Of a DNA stretch of 64,000 nucleotides, positions 1-8,864 are shown piece by piece (within the stretch, counting starts at the first letter, position 1; each line of letters starts with the position of its first letter). Origin of the DNA: Candidatus Latescibacterota bacterium (GTDB lineage: Bacteria > Latescibacterota > UBA2968); contig JAJEHL010000026.1 in assembly GCA_022823725.1 (NCBI GenBank), positions 62,001 through 126,000 of the forward strand, in the 5' to 3' direction. The translations under genes were made by a program, and so were the position numbers. The notes below the pieces were generated by a model that saw only the letters and a program-made list of their open reading frames with translations, did no database searches and was not told the origin of the DNA.

Positions 1-274
1 TTGGTATTGATGGCTCACCTCCTGATCAGGATTCGCAGGATTTAAGGATGAACAGAGCCTGCACTGGAGTGGTTCTATCCAGTGATGAAAATCAAAGCCT
101 GCCCCTGCATGATTTTGAGCAGGGGGCAAAACCTTCTGGATCGCGGCTCAAAAGCATACCGCGATGACAAGCTTCCCCTTCCCACTTCCCCTTCCCCCTT
201 CACACTTCACACTTCAACCAAGAATACCATATCTAAAAACCCATGTCAAGGACGGACGGGTTGGAAACCCGCCC
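1..274. repeat. intergenic repeat cluster
   Basis: No gene is visible. In order the stretch holds a piece of the 'cagga tttaagga' type repeat (about 28-55), a hairpin with arms CACTGGA and TCCAGTG (about 60-85), a hairpin with arms TGCCCCTGC and GCAGGGGGCA (about 100-128), a complete ATCGCGGC/GCCGCGAT palindrome (128-168), a pyrimidine-rich 'cacacttc' tract (about 170-215) and a GGGTT/AACCC palindrome ending in cccctac (about 258-275). All recur elsewhere in the window. Confidence 0.85.
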
Positions 275-1204
275 CTACTCCTTTTCGAGTTTCTCCAACT
301 TGCGCTCCATATCGATCTTAACCTCGGCGACAATATTGGCAATCGGATCCTTCTTCCCCGCCTTAATAACCGTGGGCTTCGTGATATCAAAATGCATCTT
401 GTGCTCTATCACCAGCCCGCGCGTCGCATCGATCACCCACGCCCCCCCGCCTGTACCCTTCCCATTGTAATACAAAGACGCCGCACTCACCTCAATCCAC
501 CCCGCGTACTCCACCTCACTCTTTTCATCGATATGCACCTCCACATTCCCCTTTGCATTCTTGATATTCTTCACCTCATAAGTACTCTTAATTTTAATCT
601 GCGAATCGCGCCCCAGCATATCCATACTCGCAAAAGGACGCCAAAAAACGCGCTCACCCGTCCACGTATCGCCCTTATTAACCGGCCCATCTGGCAAAAC
701 GGGCGCAAACGCGGGTATTGCCCCCTGGTACATATCCGTAATCAAATCCTGCCGCTCCACGCGAAACGCGGGAAAATCTGGCTCGAACTTCTGCACCACG
801 CCCTCGGGCGTCACCTGCCAGGTAAAAACCCGATCATTAAACATATCAAACGTAAACGGAAACTGCTCATACGTCTGCTTCTCACCCAGAAAGATCGCTG
901 CACTCGCGCCCTTCTTAATCTCAGCGCGAACCCCCATCACCCCTTCGGGAATCGTCTTCCCCGGCAATGCCTGGGGCACAACCACCTCTTCATGGCTGCG
1001 CCATTCATTATCTATAATCACGCGAATATGCCCGCTCTGCATCACAATCTGCTCGCCCTGATTGCTGTAATACTCCACCCGGAACTTGTGCTTATAACGC
1101 GCCTTGCGCCCCTCTGGGAACTTCAGTGCAAGCGCCGTGGCCTGTGCGCCAGCATCGGCGACCATGCCGATGAGCAGCCCGAGAATAATCGTTAATTTCC
1201 ACAT
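275..1204 (-). CDS. secreted protein of unknown function
   Basis: A 309-residue protein. The chosen start is the ATG at 1204, preceded by GGAGGTG at good spacing; the upstream in-frame extension only reads through a repeat. Residues 1-20 form a signal peptide (WKLTIILGLLIGMVADAGA followed by QA), so the product is exported. The rest is beta-rich, with alternating charged and hydrophobic stretches and phrases such as KGDTWTGERVFW and DATRGLVIEHKMHFDI. This pattern is typical of periplasmic beta proteins of the DUF6263 kind, but that family link is only a resemblance. The tail is charged (ERKLEKLEKE). It sits downstream of an oxidoreductase gene on the same strand, separated by a repeat. No catalytic motif is seen. 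Confidence 0.75.
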   Translation of the reverse strand: MWKLTIILGLLIGMVADAGAQATALALKFPEGRKARYKHKFRVEYYSNQGEQIVMQSGHIRVIIDNEWRSHEEVVVPQALPGKTIPEGVMGVRAEIKKGASAAIFLGEKQTYEQFPFTFDMFNDRVFTWQVTPEGVVQKFEPDFPAFRVERQDLITDMYQGAIPAFAPVLPDGPVNKGDTWTGERVFWRPFASMDMLGRDSQIKIKSTYEVKNIKNAKGNVEVHIDEKSEVEYAGWIEVSAASLYYNGKGTGGGAWVIDATRGLVIEHKMHFDITKPTVIKAGKKDPIANIVAEVKIDMERKLEKLEKE

Positions 1205-1314
1205 AAGCACCTCCAAAACTGCAACTACTGATGACAAGCAAAACCTTCTGGATCGCGGCTCAACACCATACCGCGATGACAAGCTTTTCCTTCACACTTC
1301 CTACTTCACACTTC
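1205..1314. repeat. palindromic repeat plus cacacttc tract
   Basis: A complete ATCGCGGC/CCGCGAT palindrome lies at 1241-1280, followed by direct repeats of a cttcacacttcctactt kind up to the end of the next gene. Nothing coding is seen. Confidence 0.85.
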
Positions 1315-2328
1315 CTACTTCCTACTTCGCGTGCGCTTCACCCGCACCGGACGGCCATTCTTTTCTGCCGACTCCCATGCGGCCTCCGTCAACTGAATCA
1401 CGCGCAAACCGCACACCGGCGGCACCTGAACTTCATCGCGTCCCAAAATCGCATCCACAAAATTTTGATCTGGACTCACAAACCGCGACGGCAAACTATC
1501 CGCATCCACCTCTACCGGTGCGCTGCCACCGTATTTGCACGTCACCTTCCCATTGCGAGAATAAATCGCCCCCTTTGTACCCCAAATCGTAATATCCTCC
1601 CACATCCCCGGACCCGGACCTGTCCCCACAATAGAAAAATTCGCCAACGCACCATTCTCAAACACAATCGACAGCGCCGAATTGATATCCACCTCTGTAT
1701 CCAGATAATCCATAAACGCCGACACGCGCATAGGCGCCTGATCCACCATCCACAGCACAATATCCAGCAAATGGCTCCCCGAATCATTCAACTGACCCCC
1801 GCCCGACAACGCGTGAACCTGTCGCCACTTCCCCTGTTGATTCGCGTACCAATGCTGATCTTGCATCGCCTGAATAAACTGAACCTCTCCGATCTCCCCC
1901 GCCTGAATCTGATTCCGCATAAACCGAAACGTCGGCGACAGGTGCCGTTGATAGGACACCATCAAAACGCGATCCACCTCCTCTGCCTTATCCATCACCT
2001 GAAACGCGTGATCAACCGTACACACCATCGGCTTCTCTGTCAGCACATGCAGACCCTTATCCAGACTGTCCATAATCTGTTCAAAATGCAACGTATGCGG
2101 CGTAGAAATCTCTGTCGCATCCATCTCCACACTGGCAAGCATCTCCTTGTGATCTGCAAACCTCGGCAGTTGCTCTGCCTGGGGCACGCGCTCAAACAAC
2201 CGCGCAAAACTCGCCTCACTCGGATCTGCCAGCGCCACAACCTCCACATCCTGCATCTTCATCAACCGCCCGATGTGTCCGCCCATATTGCCACCACACC
2301 CGATCAAGCCCATTCGCACCTTCTCCAT
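1315..2328 (-). CDS. Gfo/Idh/MocA family oxidoreductase
   Basis: A 337-residue NAD(P)-dependent sugar or cyclitol dehydrogenase-type protein. The N-terminal Rossmann fold shows GLIGCGGNMGGHIGR (residues about 8-22) and the acidic end of strand 2 (VVALADPS). The family signature EKP follows in HVLTEKPMVCTVD (about residues 96-108), and the central HLLDIVLW region fits the C-terminal alpha/beta substrate domain. Length is normal for the family. The start ATG has AAAGGAG about 8 nt upstream. The preceding small gene ends 11 bp before it, so the two are probably co-transcribed. The substrate cannot be read from sequence; oxidation of a polyol or amino sugar is typical of the family. Confidence 0.9.
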   Translation of the reverse strand: MEKVRMGLIGCGGNMGGHIGRLMKMQDVEVVALADPSEASFARLFERVPQAEQLPRFADHKEMLASVEMDATEISTPHTLHFEQIMDSLDKGLHVLTEKPMVCTVDHAFQVMDKAEEVDRVLMVSYQRHLSPTFRFMRNQIQAGEIGEVQFIQAMQDQHWYANQQGKWRQVHALSGGGQLNDSGSHLLDIVLWMVDQAPMRVSAFMDYLDTEVDINSALSIVFENGALANFSIVGTGPGPGMWEDITIWGTKGAIYSRNGKVTCKYGGSAPVEVDADSLPSRFVSPDQNFVDAILGRDEVQVPPVCGLRVIQLTEAAWESAEKNGRPVRVKRTRSRK

Positions 2329-2339
2329 TTATGTCTCCT

Positions 2340-2570
2340 TTATTTATTCAGCGTCAAAACGATTGTGATAGCCGTACCGACATTGGCAATCAGCAATGTA
2401 ATCAGCAGACCAATAACCCATTTGAAACCGCTATCAACGCGCAATTCAAGGTTGGCCAATCGCGTCTCCATGCTGGACATGCGCTTGTCCATTTGCTCAA
2501 CAATACCTTCTATCCGCGCCAGGCGAGCGTCAAATTCTGCAAATTTATCTTGTGGTGTCGGAATTTGCAT
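2340..2570 (-). CDS. small coiled-coil membrane protein
   Basis: A 76-residue protein starting at the ATG at 2570; the longer frame upstream reads through repeats and is not credible. Residues about 10-50 form a heptad coiled coil (DARLARIEGIVEQMDKR, then METRLANLELRVD). A single membrane segment follows at about 54-74 (VIGLLITLLIANVGTAITIVL), leaving a very short tail. The plan resembles the proteins at 20342-20635 and 20866-21366. The stop lies inside the ribosome-binding region of the oxidoreductase gene downstream, which suggests translational coupling. Function unknown; a trimeric or tetrameric membrane anchor is a guess. Confidence 0.6.
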   Translation of the reverse strand: MQIPTPQDKFAEFDARLARIEGIVEQMDKRMSSMETRLANLELRVDSGFKWVIGLLITLLIANVGTAITIVLTLNK

Positions 2571-2701
2571 ACTTTTTCCCTTAATGACGGGCGAGGCATG
2601 CCTCGCCCCTACAATCGGCCGGGTTTTAAACCCGCCCCTACACACACATCCTTCAACCATCATGCTCGAATATAGTTTCACAGATATAATACCGCAATAA
2701 C
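2571..2701. repeat. two GC-rich palindromic repeats
   Basis: A perfect palindrome GGGCGAGGCATGCCTCGCCC followed by CTAC occupies 2589-2612, and a CGGGTTTT/AAACCCG palindrome ending in cccctac occupies 2620-2641. The remaining AT-richer DNA up to 2701 has no recognisable feature. Confidence 0.85.
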
Positions 2702-2741
2702 AAAAAAAAGGCTACTGGACATTTTGTCCAGCAGCCTTTTT
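2702..2741 (-). terminator. bidirectional rho-independent terminator
   Basis: Stem GGCT-A-CTGGACA pairs with TGTCCAG-C-AGCC with one A/C mismatch and a 3-nt loop. Eight A precede it and five T follow it on the plus strand, so it can end transcription in either direction. It lies 50 bp past the stop of the surface-protein unit read on the minus strand. Confidence 0.85.
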
Positions 2742-2756
2742 AAATCGGCACCGCAC

Positions 2757-2793
2757 GGGCGAGGCATGCCTCGCCCCTACAGGGGCAATGCCC
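2757..2793. repeat. GGGCGAGGCATGCCTCGCCC palindrome
   Basis: A second perfect copy of the GCATGC-centred palindrome with its cctac tail (2757-2780), between the terminator and the stop codon of the surface-protein gene. Confidence 0.85.
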
Positions 2794-4845
2794 CTATTTC
2801 AACAGCAACATCTTCTGGATCGCGGTATTTGGACCCGCTTTGATCTTGGCAATATAAACGCCACTACCAACGCTGCGGCCCATAAAGTCCTTAGCATCCC
2901 ACTGGACACTATAACGACCCGCTGTATAATGCTGACTCACGAGTCGGCGAATTTCCTGCCCAATCGCATCGTAAATGATAATTGACACATCTGCGTCAGA
3001 GGGCAAATCGTAGGAAATCGTCGTTCTCGGATTAAACGGATTGGGATAAACAGCCGACGCAAATTCTGTGGGCAGAATGAAACGCGCGCCCAACAGCACC
3101 TCGATCGGATTTGAACGGTTAATCGTCCCATCCAGATCAACCTGCTCGAGAACATAATAAACGATCTCAGCAGCCGGAAGGCTCGTATCCTCAAACATAT
3201 AATCCATCAACTGATCGGTCGTACCGGCACCAGCGATAAGCTCGCTAACCACCTCGTAGGTCTCACCATCCGTACTGCGAAGCACGCGGAAACCCGCATT
3301 ATTGGTCTGCGAAGCCGTGGTCCAATTGATCAGCACGCGGTCTTCAACCACTGAGCCGACAAATGACGACAACTCAATCGGCACCTGCTCGGTAAATTGA
3401 ATGGTCACTTCAACCGTCGTTGTACCATCGGTAGCCGTCACCTTCACAACCGTAGAAACATAACCAGCGGCAGTGATTGTCAAAACGCCATTTGCCTCTG
3501 ACCACTCAATCGTAGATTGCGGATCATCGCCCACACCGGATAACTGCTCCACCGTGAACGCAACCGTAGCCCCTTCGGGAAAGCGGATAGGCGTAACTGT
3601 AACATCCACAGCATCACCGCGCGGGATTGTAACGATGAGACCAGGAGACACCTCCAGATCCGGGCTGTGGTTGTACAACACCGGTGCGGGATTCATCAGT
3701 ATCGTCTCTTCGCCAGAACCGAGAACCGCTCGAAACGACTCGACAGAAACCGTAAACGGCACAACCTCGGCACCCGTCATCAGCTTCAGCGTGCCCAAAA
3801 AGCCACCATTGGACAGCATCACTGCTTCTTCGGAACCGACATCAATCTGATTACCGGACATACCCAGTAGCGTCATACCCTCAGCAGGGTCAAAACCCGT
3901 AATCATCGCCGCAGAAGCCGGATCAACCGCAAAAACGATACTCGCACCGCCGAGACCGCCATCTAAATCACCAGCAAACACCTCAATGGCAATCTCTTCA
4001 TTGGCACCGGCACTCGCCGAGAGCATGCCATCATCCATCATATTCATCATGTCCATGCCTGCGGCATCTAAGGCGGGAATCCTCATCTCGACGAACTCAA
4101 TAGTAGCCTCTACCGAGGTCATACCATCACTCGCCGTCACCGTGGCCGTTGCCGGACCACTCGCCGTCAGCGTCAGCGTGGCACCATCCTGCGCGTGCAT
4201 AACATTATCCATCATCATGCCCTGCACATCAAAGGTAATCGTCGCATCGGCGGGAAAATTCACAGCCGTCAGCGTCGCCGTACCCGTGCCACCTGGCGGC
4301 ACCGGAACCGTAGTTGCACTTGCATCCAACCTGGGAACAGCATTGAAAGACAAGGGCGCCATCATCGCCGTGGTAATATTATCAGTATTTGTGGGCTCGG
4401 CAGCACTGGCCAGATTCATAATACTGACACCAACTGTAAATTCGGTACTCATCATCAAACCCTCTACGGGCGACAGCGTAACAGTCCCGAAATAATCGTT
4501 GGTCAAAGTACCAGAAGGAACAGCACCAAAAGAAACGGTATTCGCCGTTGTACCCAGCGCAAAAAATCCCGTAGCAGGAGTCGCGCTTTTGACCGTCAGC
4601 TTATCCGTATCAAAGGTTACCACACCACCGACAAGAGGACCTGATGACCCGGTGATAAATATCTCAACGACAACATCGGTACCCGCAACTGCGGTACCCG
4701 ATATATTGCCATCATTCATCTTATTGTCGCTGGCATCAATGTCAACGCCCACAACAGCATTTGCATTGGGACCCGCAGACGCTTGCCCCACAAAAGCCAG
4801 CAACGCAAGAGCAGTGAAAAATAACAAGCCTTTTTTCAAAAACAT
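2794..4845 (-). CDS. surface protein: cohesin-like, Ig-like, type A sorting domain
   Basis: 683 residues, start ATG at 4845 with AAGGAG 8 nt upstream; an in-frame TTG two codons earlier is less likely. Residues 1-25 are a signal peptide (MFLKKGLLFFTALALLAFVG, then QASA). Two cohesin-like beta domains (about 30-170 and 265-400) alternate with bacterial Ig-like repeats (VEATIEFVEM, VEVTIQFTEQ). Residues about 495-590 form an FN3-like domain starting IELSSFVGSVVEDRVLINW. Residues about 600-683 are a type A sorting / FlgD-like domain with the signature YPNPFNPRTTISYDLPSDAD and the ending QKMLLLK. The product is probably secreted by a Por-type (T9SS) system and kept on the surface. It is last in a three-gene unit. 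Confidence 0.85.
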   Translation of the reverse strand: MFLKKGLLFFTALALLAFVGQASAGPNANAVVGVDIDASDNKMNDGNISGTAVAGTDVVVEIFITGSSGPLVGGVVTFDTDKLTVKSATPATGFFALGTTANTVSFGAVPSGTLTNDYFGTVTLSPVEGLMMSTEFTVGVSIMNLASAAEPTNTDNITTAMMAPLSFNAVPRLDASATTVPVPPGGTGTATLTAVNFPADATITFDVQGMMMDNVMHAQDGATLTLTASGPATATVTASDGMTSVEATIEFVEMRIPALDAAGMDMMNMMDDGMLSASAGANEEIAIEVFAGDLDGGLGGASIVFAVDPASAAMITGFDPAEGMTLLGMSGNQIDVGSEEAVMLSNGGFLGTLKLMTGAEVVPFTVSVESFRAVLGSGEETILMNPAPVLYNHSPDLEVSPGLIVTIPRGDAVDVTVTPIRFPEGATVAFTVEQLSGVGDDPQSTIEWSEANGVLTITAAGYVSTVVKVTATDGTTTVEVTIQFTEQVPIELSSFVGSVVEDRVLINWTTASQTNNAGFRVLRSTDGETYEVVSELIAGAGTTDQLMDYMFEDTSLPAAEIVYYVLEQVDLDGTINRSNPIEVLLGARFILPTEFASAVYPNPFNPRTTISYDLPSDADVSIIIYDAIGQEIRRLVSQHYTAGRYSVQWDAKDFMGRSVGSGVYIAKIKAGPNTAIQKMLLLK

Positions 4846-4934
4846 TTGCAAAACTCCTTCGCTGAAAACTACTCCTTGTAAGTTCTAAGGGGATAAATTA
4901 GGGGCGAGGCATGGCATGCCTCACCCCTACCGAA
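4846..4934. repeat. degenerate GGGCGAGGC palindrome between surface genes
   Basis: At 4901-4930 the GCATGC-centred palindrome recurs with a 5-bp duplication (atggc) at its centre and one arm mismatch. The AAGGAG ribosome-binding site of the preceding gene is at the left edge. Confidence 0.8.
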
Positions 4935-7900
4935 TTACTTGAGCAGCATCAGCTTCCGCACATCCTGGAACTTCCCTGCCGAAATCTGGTAGAAATAAAT
5001 CCCACTCGAAACCGGCACCCCGCGATCATCCATACCGTCCCAACGGACCTGATATCGACCAACCGACTGCGGTTCAGCAACCATAAGCGTCCGAACCACC
5101 TGACCCACCACATTGTAAATCTGGAGCGTCACATCGGCAGACTCGGCCAATTCATAACCGATCGTTGTGTCGGGGTTAAACGGATTGGGGAAATTCTGGA
5201 GCAGTGCAAACTCTGTAGGCGTCGTCTGAATATCCAGCACACCGCCAGTTAGTGGATTGGCGAGTTGGCTCGGATCGAAAACCAGACCATCGGCAATCTC
5301 GAACCGCGCATTATCTTCAAAATCACGCAACACGCGGAACACCAACCGAACGATATCGCCATCGCCAGAAACCTCTGAGCCATTCACAATCGCATTCATA
5401 ACGTGAACCTGCCCGGCCTCAGGCGACCACCCCCTCAACAGCGGGGTCTCGCCACCTGTTGACGCCAGCAAATCCTCAGTAGCTGGCACAGCTTCGACAA
5501 ACTCGAAATTCTCAGCGTCGTAGTGAAGCACAAACCCATAACCCATCAGAGCCTGTACATTGGCCAGAGACACATCCACAAACATATTCTCGCCAGCCAC
5601 CACGCGATCACTGCCCAAACGCAACGAGAGCTCGGCAGCCTCATTCACGCCAAGAACAGGCGTAACCAGAGACTTGCCAGCCGGACCTGTCGCTTCTTTG
5701 CCATAAGAGCCAAAGAACAGAATGAAGTCATCGAAATTGACCACCGTATCGTCATTCAGATCGGCCTGAATAAAGACTCGCCATTCCTCGCGCGTCGTAG
5801 TGGCCTCACTCTTATTATACGCCATCGTAAAGGCTATAAAGTCCTCAAAGTCAACCGCCAGCGGCGTCATAGCCCCGTACCTGTCGAGCTTCACGACAAA
5901 AACGGGATTGCCATCGGCATCCACAAACAGCCTGCGCTTCGGTGCAAGCTCAACCACCAGAGGCGGTACAATCGACGTCATGTTGGTGCCGTCCATCACA
6001 ACCACATCTATCAGCACCGCGGGTACACCCTGATCAATCAGAGACTCGATCAAAACCCGGGGAACCGTTAAACTGGTCGAACCTGGAGGAAGAACCCCTC
6101 CAACCGCTGCGGTGACATCAATCGGCGGAGCCTCTGTGCCGGGGATACTCGCCATAATCCTGTAACCCGTCACATGCGGAATCATAATCGCGTGACCGCG
6201 ATACATCACAGCATCCATACCGCCATCATCTGCGGACGCCGTCCAGGTAATAATCCCGGTATCCGCATCAGCAGCAACATCGGTCACAGCAGCAGGGGCT
6301 GTATCATCAACCGCAGCCACCATATCTTCCGTCGCCGTAATCGCAGACGAAACAATGGGACCGTGCCCATCCGTTCGGATATTCTGCGGAACATTCACAT
6401 CGCCACCGATGAGAACGCTCACATCGGGATCCAGAGCCGCAAACACCACATTCTTCTGATCGCCAATAATCGAACTGATATAATCAGCAGAAGGCATAAA
6501 CATCTGTGCAAGCTCATCCTCGGTGACAATCCGATTGGGATCCACACCCAGAAGCTCAACAATCGCCTGTACGCTCTCCTTCGAGAACACGCGCTTGCCA
6601 GCAGGCGTAATCACTTCCTCTGCCGAACCCATACCGCTCTCGGCAGCAACGCCCCAGCGGGTTGCCTTCGAATCCGTCACCGGAACAACGGCACGCGTCG
6701 TACCCTCATTATCCATCGCGTCGATAACAGCCCAGGGGACCCACTCTGCCACCGGGTTACCCTCTGCATCATTCACCATCATCTCGCGATAGACGCGATA
6801 CTGACTCACATCCGCGTGATTTTCCGAATTGGCAAAAGTCAACATGATATAATGACCGTTATCCCCAGGATTGTCCTGCACCATCACACTCGCAGGCGCA
6901 GCGGGCTTCATCTGGTTAAACGCAACCTCAACCGCAGACGTTGTAATGTTCCCATCAGTAGCCGTCACAGACACCGTAACCGTACCAGTAGCCGTCAGCG
7001 TCAAAACGTGGCCATCCTGTGACTTTGAAACATCATTTTCTGAACCGCTCACCACCTGGACATCAAACGTAATCTCAGCAGTGGGAGGAAAGCCAACAGC
7101 TGTCACCATTGACGAACCGCTGGGAACAACAGCCTGCGGAACATCAACCTCAGCCATATCGGTTGTAACTTCGGGCATCTTCCTGAAGGTAACGGTCGTC
7201 ATCGCAGACATCGAGCCATCAGAGGCGACTAACGTCATGGTAGAAGTCTGGGATAAATCATCAGAATCCACCGCCATCAACGTCGCAGTCGCACCATCCG
7301 TATTAATATTCACCGTCGCTGTGCCGGTTACTTCGCTGACAGTCCAACTAATATCTGCACCCAGACCAGTCGCTGTAACTGTAACCGTCACATCCCCACC
7401 TTCCGGAATAATCACATCGGGATTATCCGCCGTCAGATAAGGAGCGGGATTCACAAACGAAATCGTCAGCGGCGCAGTTTCATTGCCCATATCATCTTCA
7501 GCGACCACCGTCACATCGCCAGGCGTACTCGTCGTCACCTTCCAGGTCGCAGCACCATCTGCCGCCGCAAACCCGGCACCACCCGTAATCCGGAACCTGA
7601 TATTGGCACCTTCATCAAAACCGACAGCCGTAACCATCGCTTCGGCCGAGGCACCAAAATCAGCAAATACCACCTCGGTACTCTCAGTCTGTAGTTCTGG
7701 CGGCGCCTTTGTAAAAACCACCGTAACCGGACCCATCGCAACGCCGCCAGCCATAGCCGACACCGTCACAGTGGCATCGCCCGATACGGACAACATCACA
7801 GAGTTACCATCGTCAGACACCGTGCCCGCATCAGCGGGATCTACGGTAAACTCAACCATTTCACCATCGGTATCCATCGCGGTTACCGTCGCCGTACCCA

Positions 7901-8792
7901 TCTCGCCGTGAGGAATCGTAACCTCGGTTGCACTCGCTTCGAGAAAGGGCGCGAACTGAGTGACCATCAAAGCCTCACCGCCACCCACAGCCCTCTTCAT
8001 GCCATCTGCTGTAAGCACCGTCAAAGAGGCAACACCAATGCTAAACTCAGTCGCATCGGGATCCACGTCAAACGTCACAGAGCCGTATTTGCCGTCTGTC
8101 AATGTCACAGCCGGCAAGGCCAAAAGCGTAACGTTCATACCATCTATTCCGCCATCAGGCGGAGTACCTAAACCACCACCGGGCGTCACATCAGCAGCAG
8201 GTGTCACACCTGCGACCGTCGCCGCGCCAGCGGGGTCAACCATAAAAGTGATCTGAACACCAACCGTTGCTTGCGTCAGACCGGGAACAGCCACATCAAC
8301 AACGAGTTCACCATCGTCATTGACCTCGCCATCACTCGTCAGAGCAGCTTCAAGACCATTAAACGCGAACATAGCGGATACGGGAATTATAAGTGCATCA
8401 AGTTGCACCGTCTTAAGACCAATGGAAAATTCCAGACCCGTCACATCTACGTTTGTTATAAAGGTGAACTGGGCGCTTGCGGGCACAGCTACTGGACCAG
8501 TAATAGAGAGCAAGGTCGCCGTATCACCTGAGGGTGATACTATCCAGCCATTTTGAGTATTGTTCTCATCTTTCATAAGGGCTAAAACAGACGTATCAAT
8601 ATCAAACGCAATCTCTATGGCGCTTACAGATTGGGTAATACCTGTTTGGGACACTTCAACGAAAATCTCCGTGCCCTGTCCAGATACCTTACTTGAAGGA
8701 CTCGTGAGCGACACACTCTGCGCAGAAGCCTGCCCTGCAAACATCAGCAATGCCAAAGCAGTCATAAACAAAAGACTTTTTTTCAAAAACAT
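4935..8792 (-). CDS. large surface protein: cohesin-like, Ig-like, dockerin-like, sorting domain
   Basis: 1285 residues with a signal peptide almost identical to the next gene's (MFLKKSLLFMTALALLMFAG, then QASA). N-terminal cohesin-like domains span about 25-280, Ig-like repeats about 285-630, and FN3-like sequence about 640-880. Residues about 945-1040 hold a dockerin-like pair of EF-hand-type loops (ADLNDDTVVNFDDFILFFG). A cohesin-like domain (SLRLGSDRVVAGENMFVDVS) covers about 1050-1180, and the type A sorting domain (QNFPNPFNPDTTIGYELAES ... RKLMLLK) about 1190-1285. Its last 360 residues closely match the C-terminus of the 2450-residue neighbour, so the genes share a duplicated cassette. 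Predicted role is cell-surface adhesion or scaffold; no enzyme domain is seen. Confidence 0.85.
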   Translation of the reverse strand: MFLKKSLLFMTALALLMFAGQASAQSVSLTSPSSKVSGQGTEIFVEVSQTGITQSVSAIEIAFDIDTSVLALMKDENNTQNGWIVSPSGDTATLLSITGPVAVPASAQFTFITNVDVTGLEFSIGLKTVQLDALIIPVSAMFAFNGLEAALTSDGEVNDDGELVVDVAVPGLTQATVGVQITFMVDPAGAATVAGVTPAADVTPGGGLGTPPDGGIDGMNVTLLALPAVTLTDGKYGSVTFDVDPDATEFSIGVASLTVLTADGMKRAVGGGEALMVTQFAPFLEASATEVTIPHGEMGTATVTAMDTDGEMVEFTVDPADAGTVSDDGNSVMLSVSGDATVTVSAMAGGVAMGPVTVVFTKAPPELQTESTEVVFADFGASAEAMVTAVGFDEGANIRFRITGGAGFAAADGAATWKVTTSTPGDVTVVAEDDMGNETAPLTISFVNPAPYLTADNPDVIIPEGGDVTVTVTATGLGADISWTVSEVTGTATVNINTDGATATLMAVDSDDLSQTSTMTLVASDGSMSAMTTVTFRKMPEVTTDMAEVDVPQAVVPSGSSMVTAVGFPPTAEITFDVQVVSGSENDVSKSQDGHVLTLTATGTVTVSVTATDGNITTSAVEVAFNQMKPAAPASVMVQDNPGDNGHYIMLTFANSENHADVSQYRVYREMMVNDAEGNPVAEWVPWAVIDAMDNEGTTRAVVPVTDSKATRWGVAAESGMGSAEEVITPAGKRVFSKESVQAIVELLGVDPNRIVTEDELAQMFMPSADYISSIIGDQKNVVFAALDPDVSVLIGGDVNVPQNIRTDGHGPIVSSAITATEDMVAAVDDTAPAAVTDVAADADTGIITWTASADDGGMDAVMYRGHAIMIPHVTGYRIMASIPGTEAPPIDVTAAVGGVLPPGSTSLTVPRVLIESLIDQGVPAVLIDVVVMDGTNMTSIVPPLVVELAPKRRLFVDADGNPVFVVKLDRYGAMTPLAVDFEDFIAFTMAYNKSEATTTREEWRVFIQADLNDDTVVNFDDFILFFGSYGKEATGPAGKSLVTPVLGVNEAAELSLRLGSDRVVAGENMFVDVSLANVQALMGYGFVLHYDAENFEFVEAVPATEDLLASTGGETPLLRGWSPEAGQVHVMNAIVNGSEVSGDGDIVRLVFRVLRDFEDNARFEIADGLVFDPSQLANPLTGGVLDIQTTPTEFALLQNFPNPFNPDTTIGYELAESADVTLQIYNVVGQVVRTLMVAEPQSVGRYQVRWDGMDDRGVPVSSGIYFYQISAGKFQDVRKLMLLK

Positions 8793-8864
8793 TACAAACT
8801 CCTATAGTTGAAAAATGGACAGGGAAGCCCCCTCAACTGGGAGACTTCCCGATCCATCGGCGAA
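8793..8864. other. short intergenic gap with hairpin
   Basis: 72 bp between two surface genes, containing an inverted repeat GGGAAG/CTTCCC (about 8821-8850) without a T-run. It may be a processing or attenuation hairpin that lets the unit be expressed unevenly, but only the inverted repeat is seen. Confidence 0.45.

Noticed and set aside
164-1195. Long plus-strand frame over the secreted-protein gene
   Set aside because: It has no ribosome-binding site, a composition rich in His, Arg and Leu, and lies opposite a gene with signal peptide and good start; an antisense shadow.
1231-2700. Plus-strand 489-codon frame
   Set aside because: Antisense to the Gfo/Idh/MocA oxidoreductase, which has clear family motifs.
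2812-2828. Match to the core tctggatcgcgg of the palindrome inside the first surface gene
   Set aside because: It encodes the conserved AIQKM end of the sorting domain, and no right arm follows; chance similarity.
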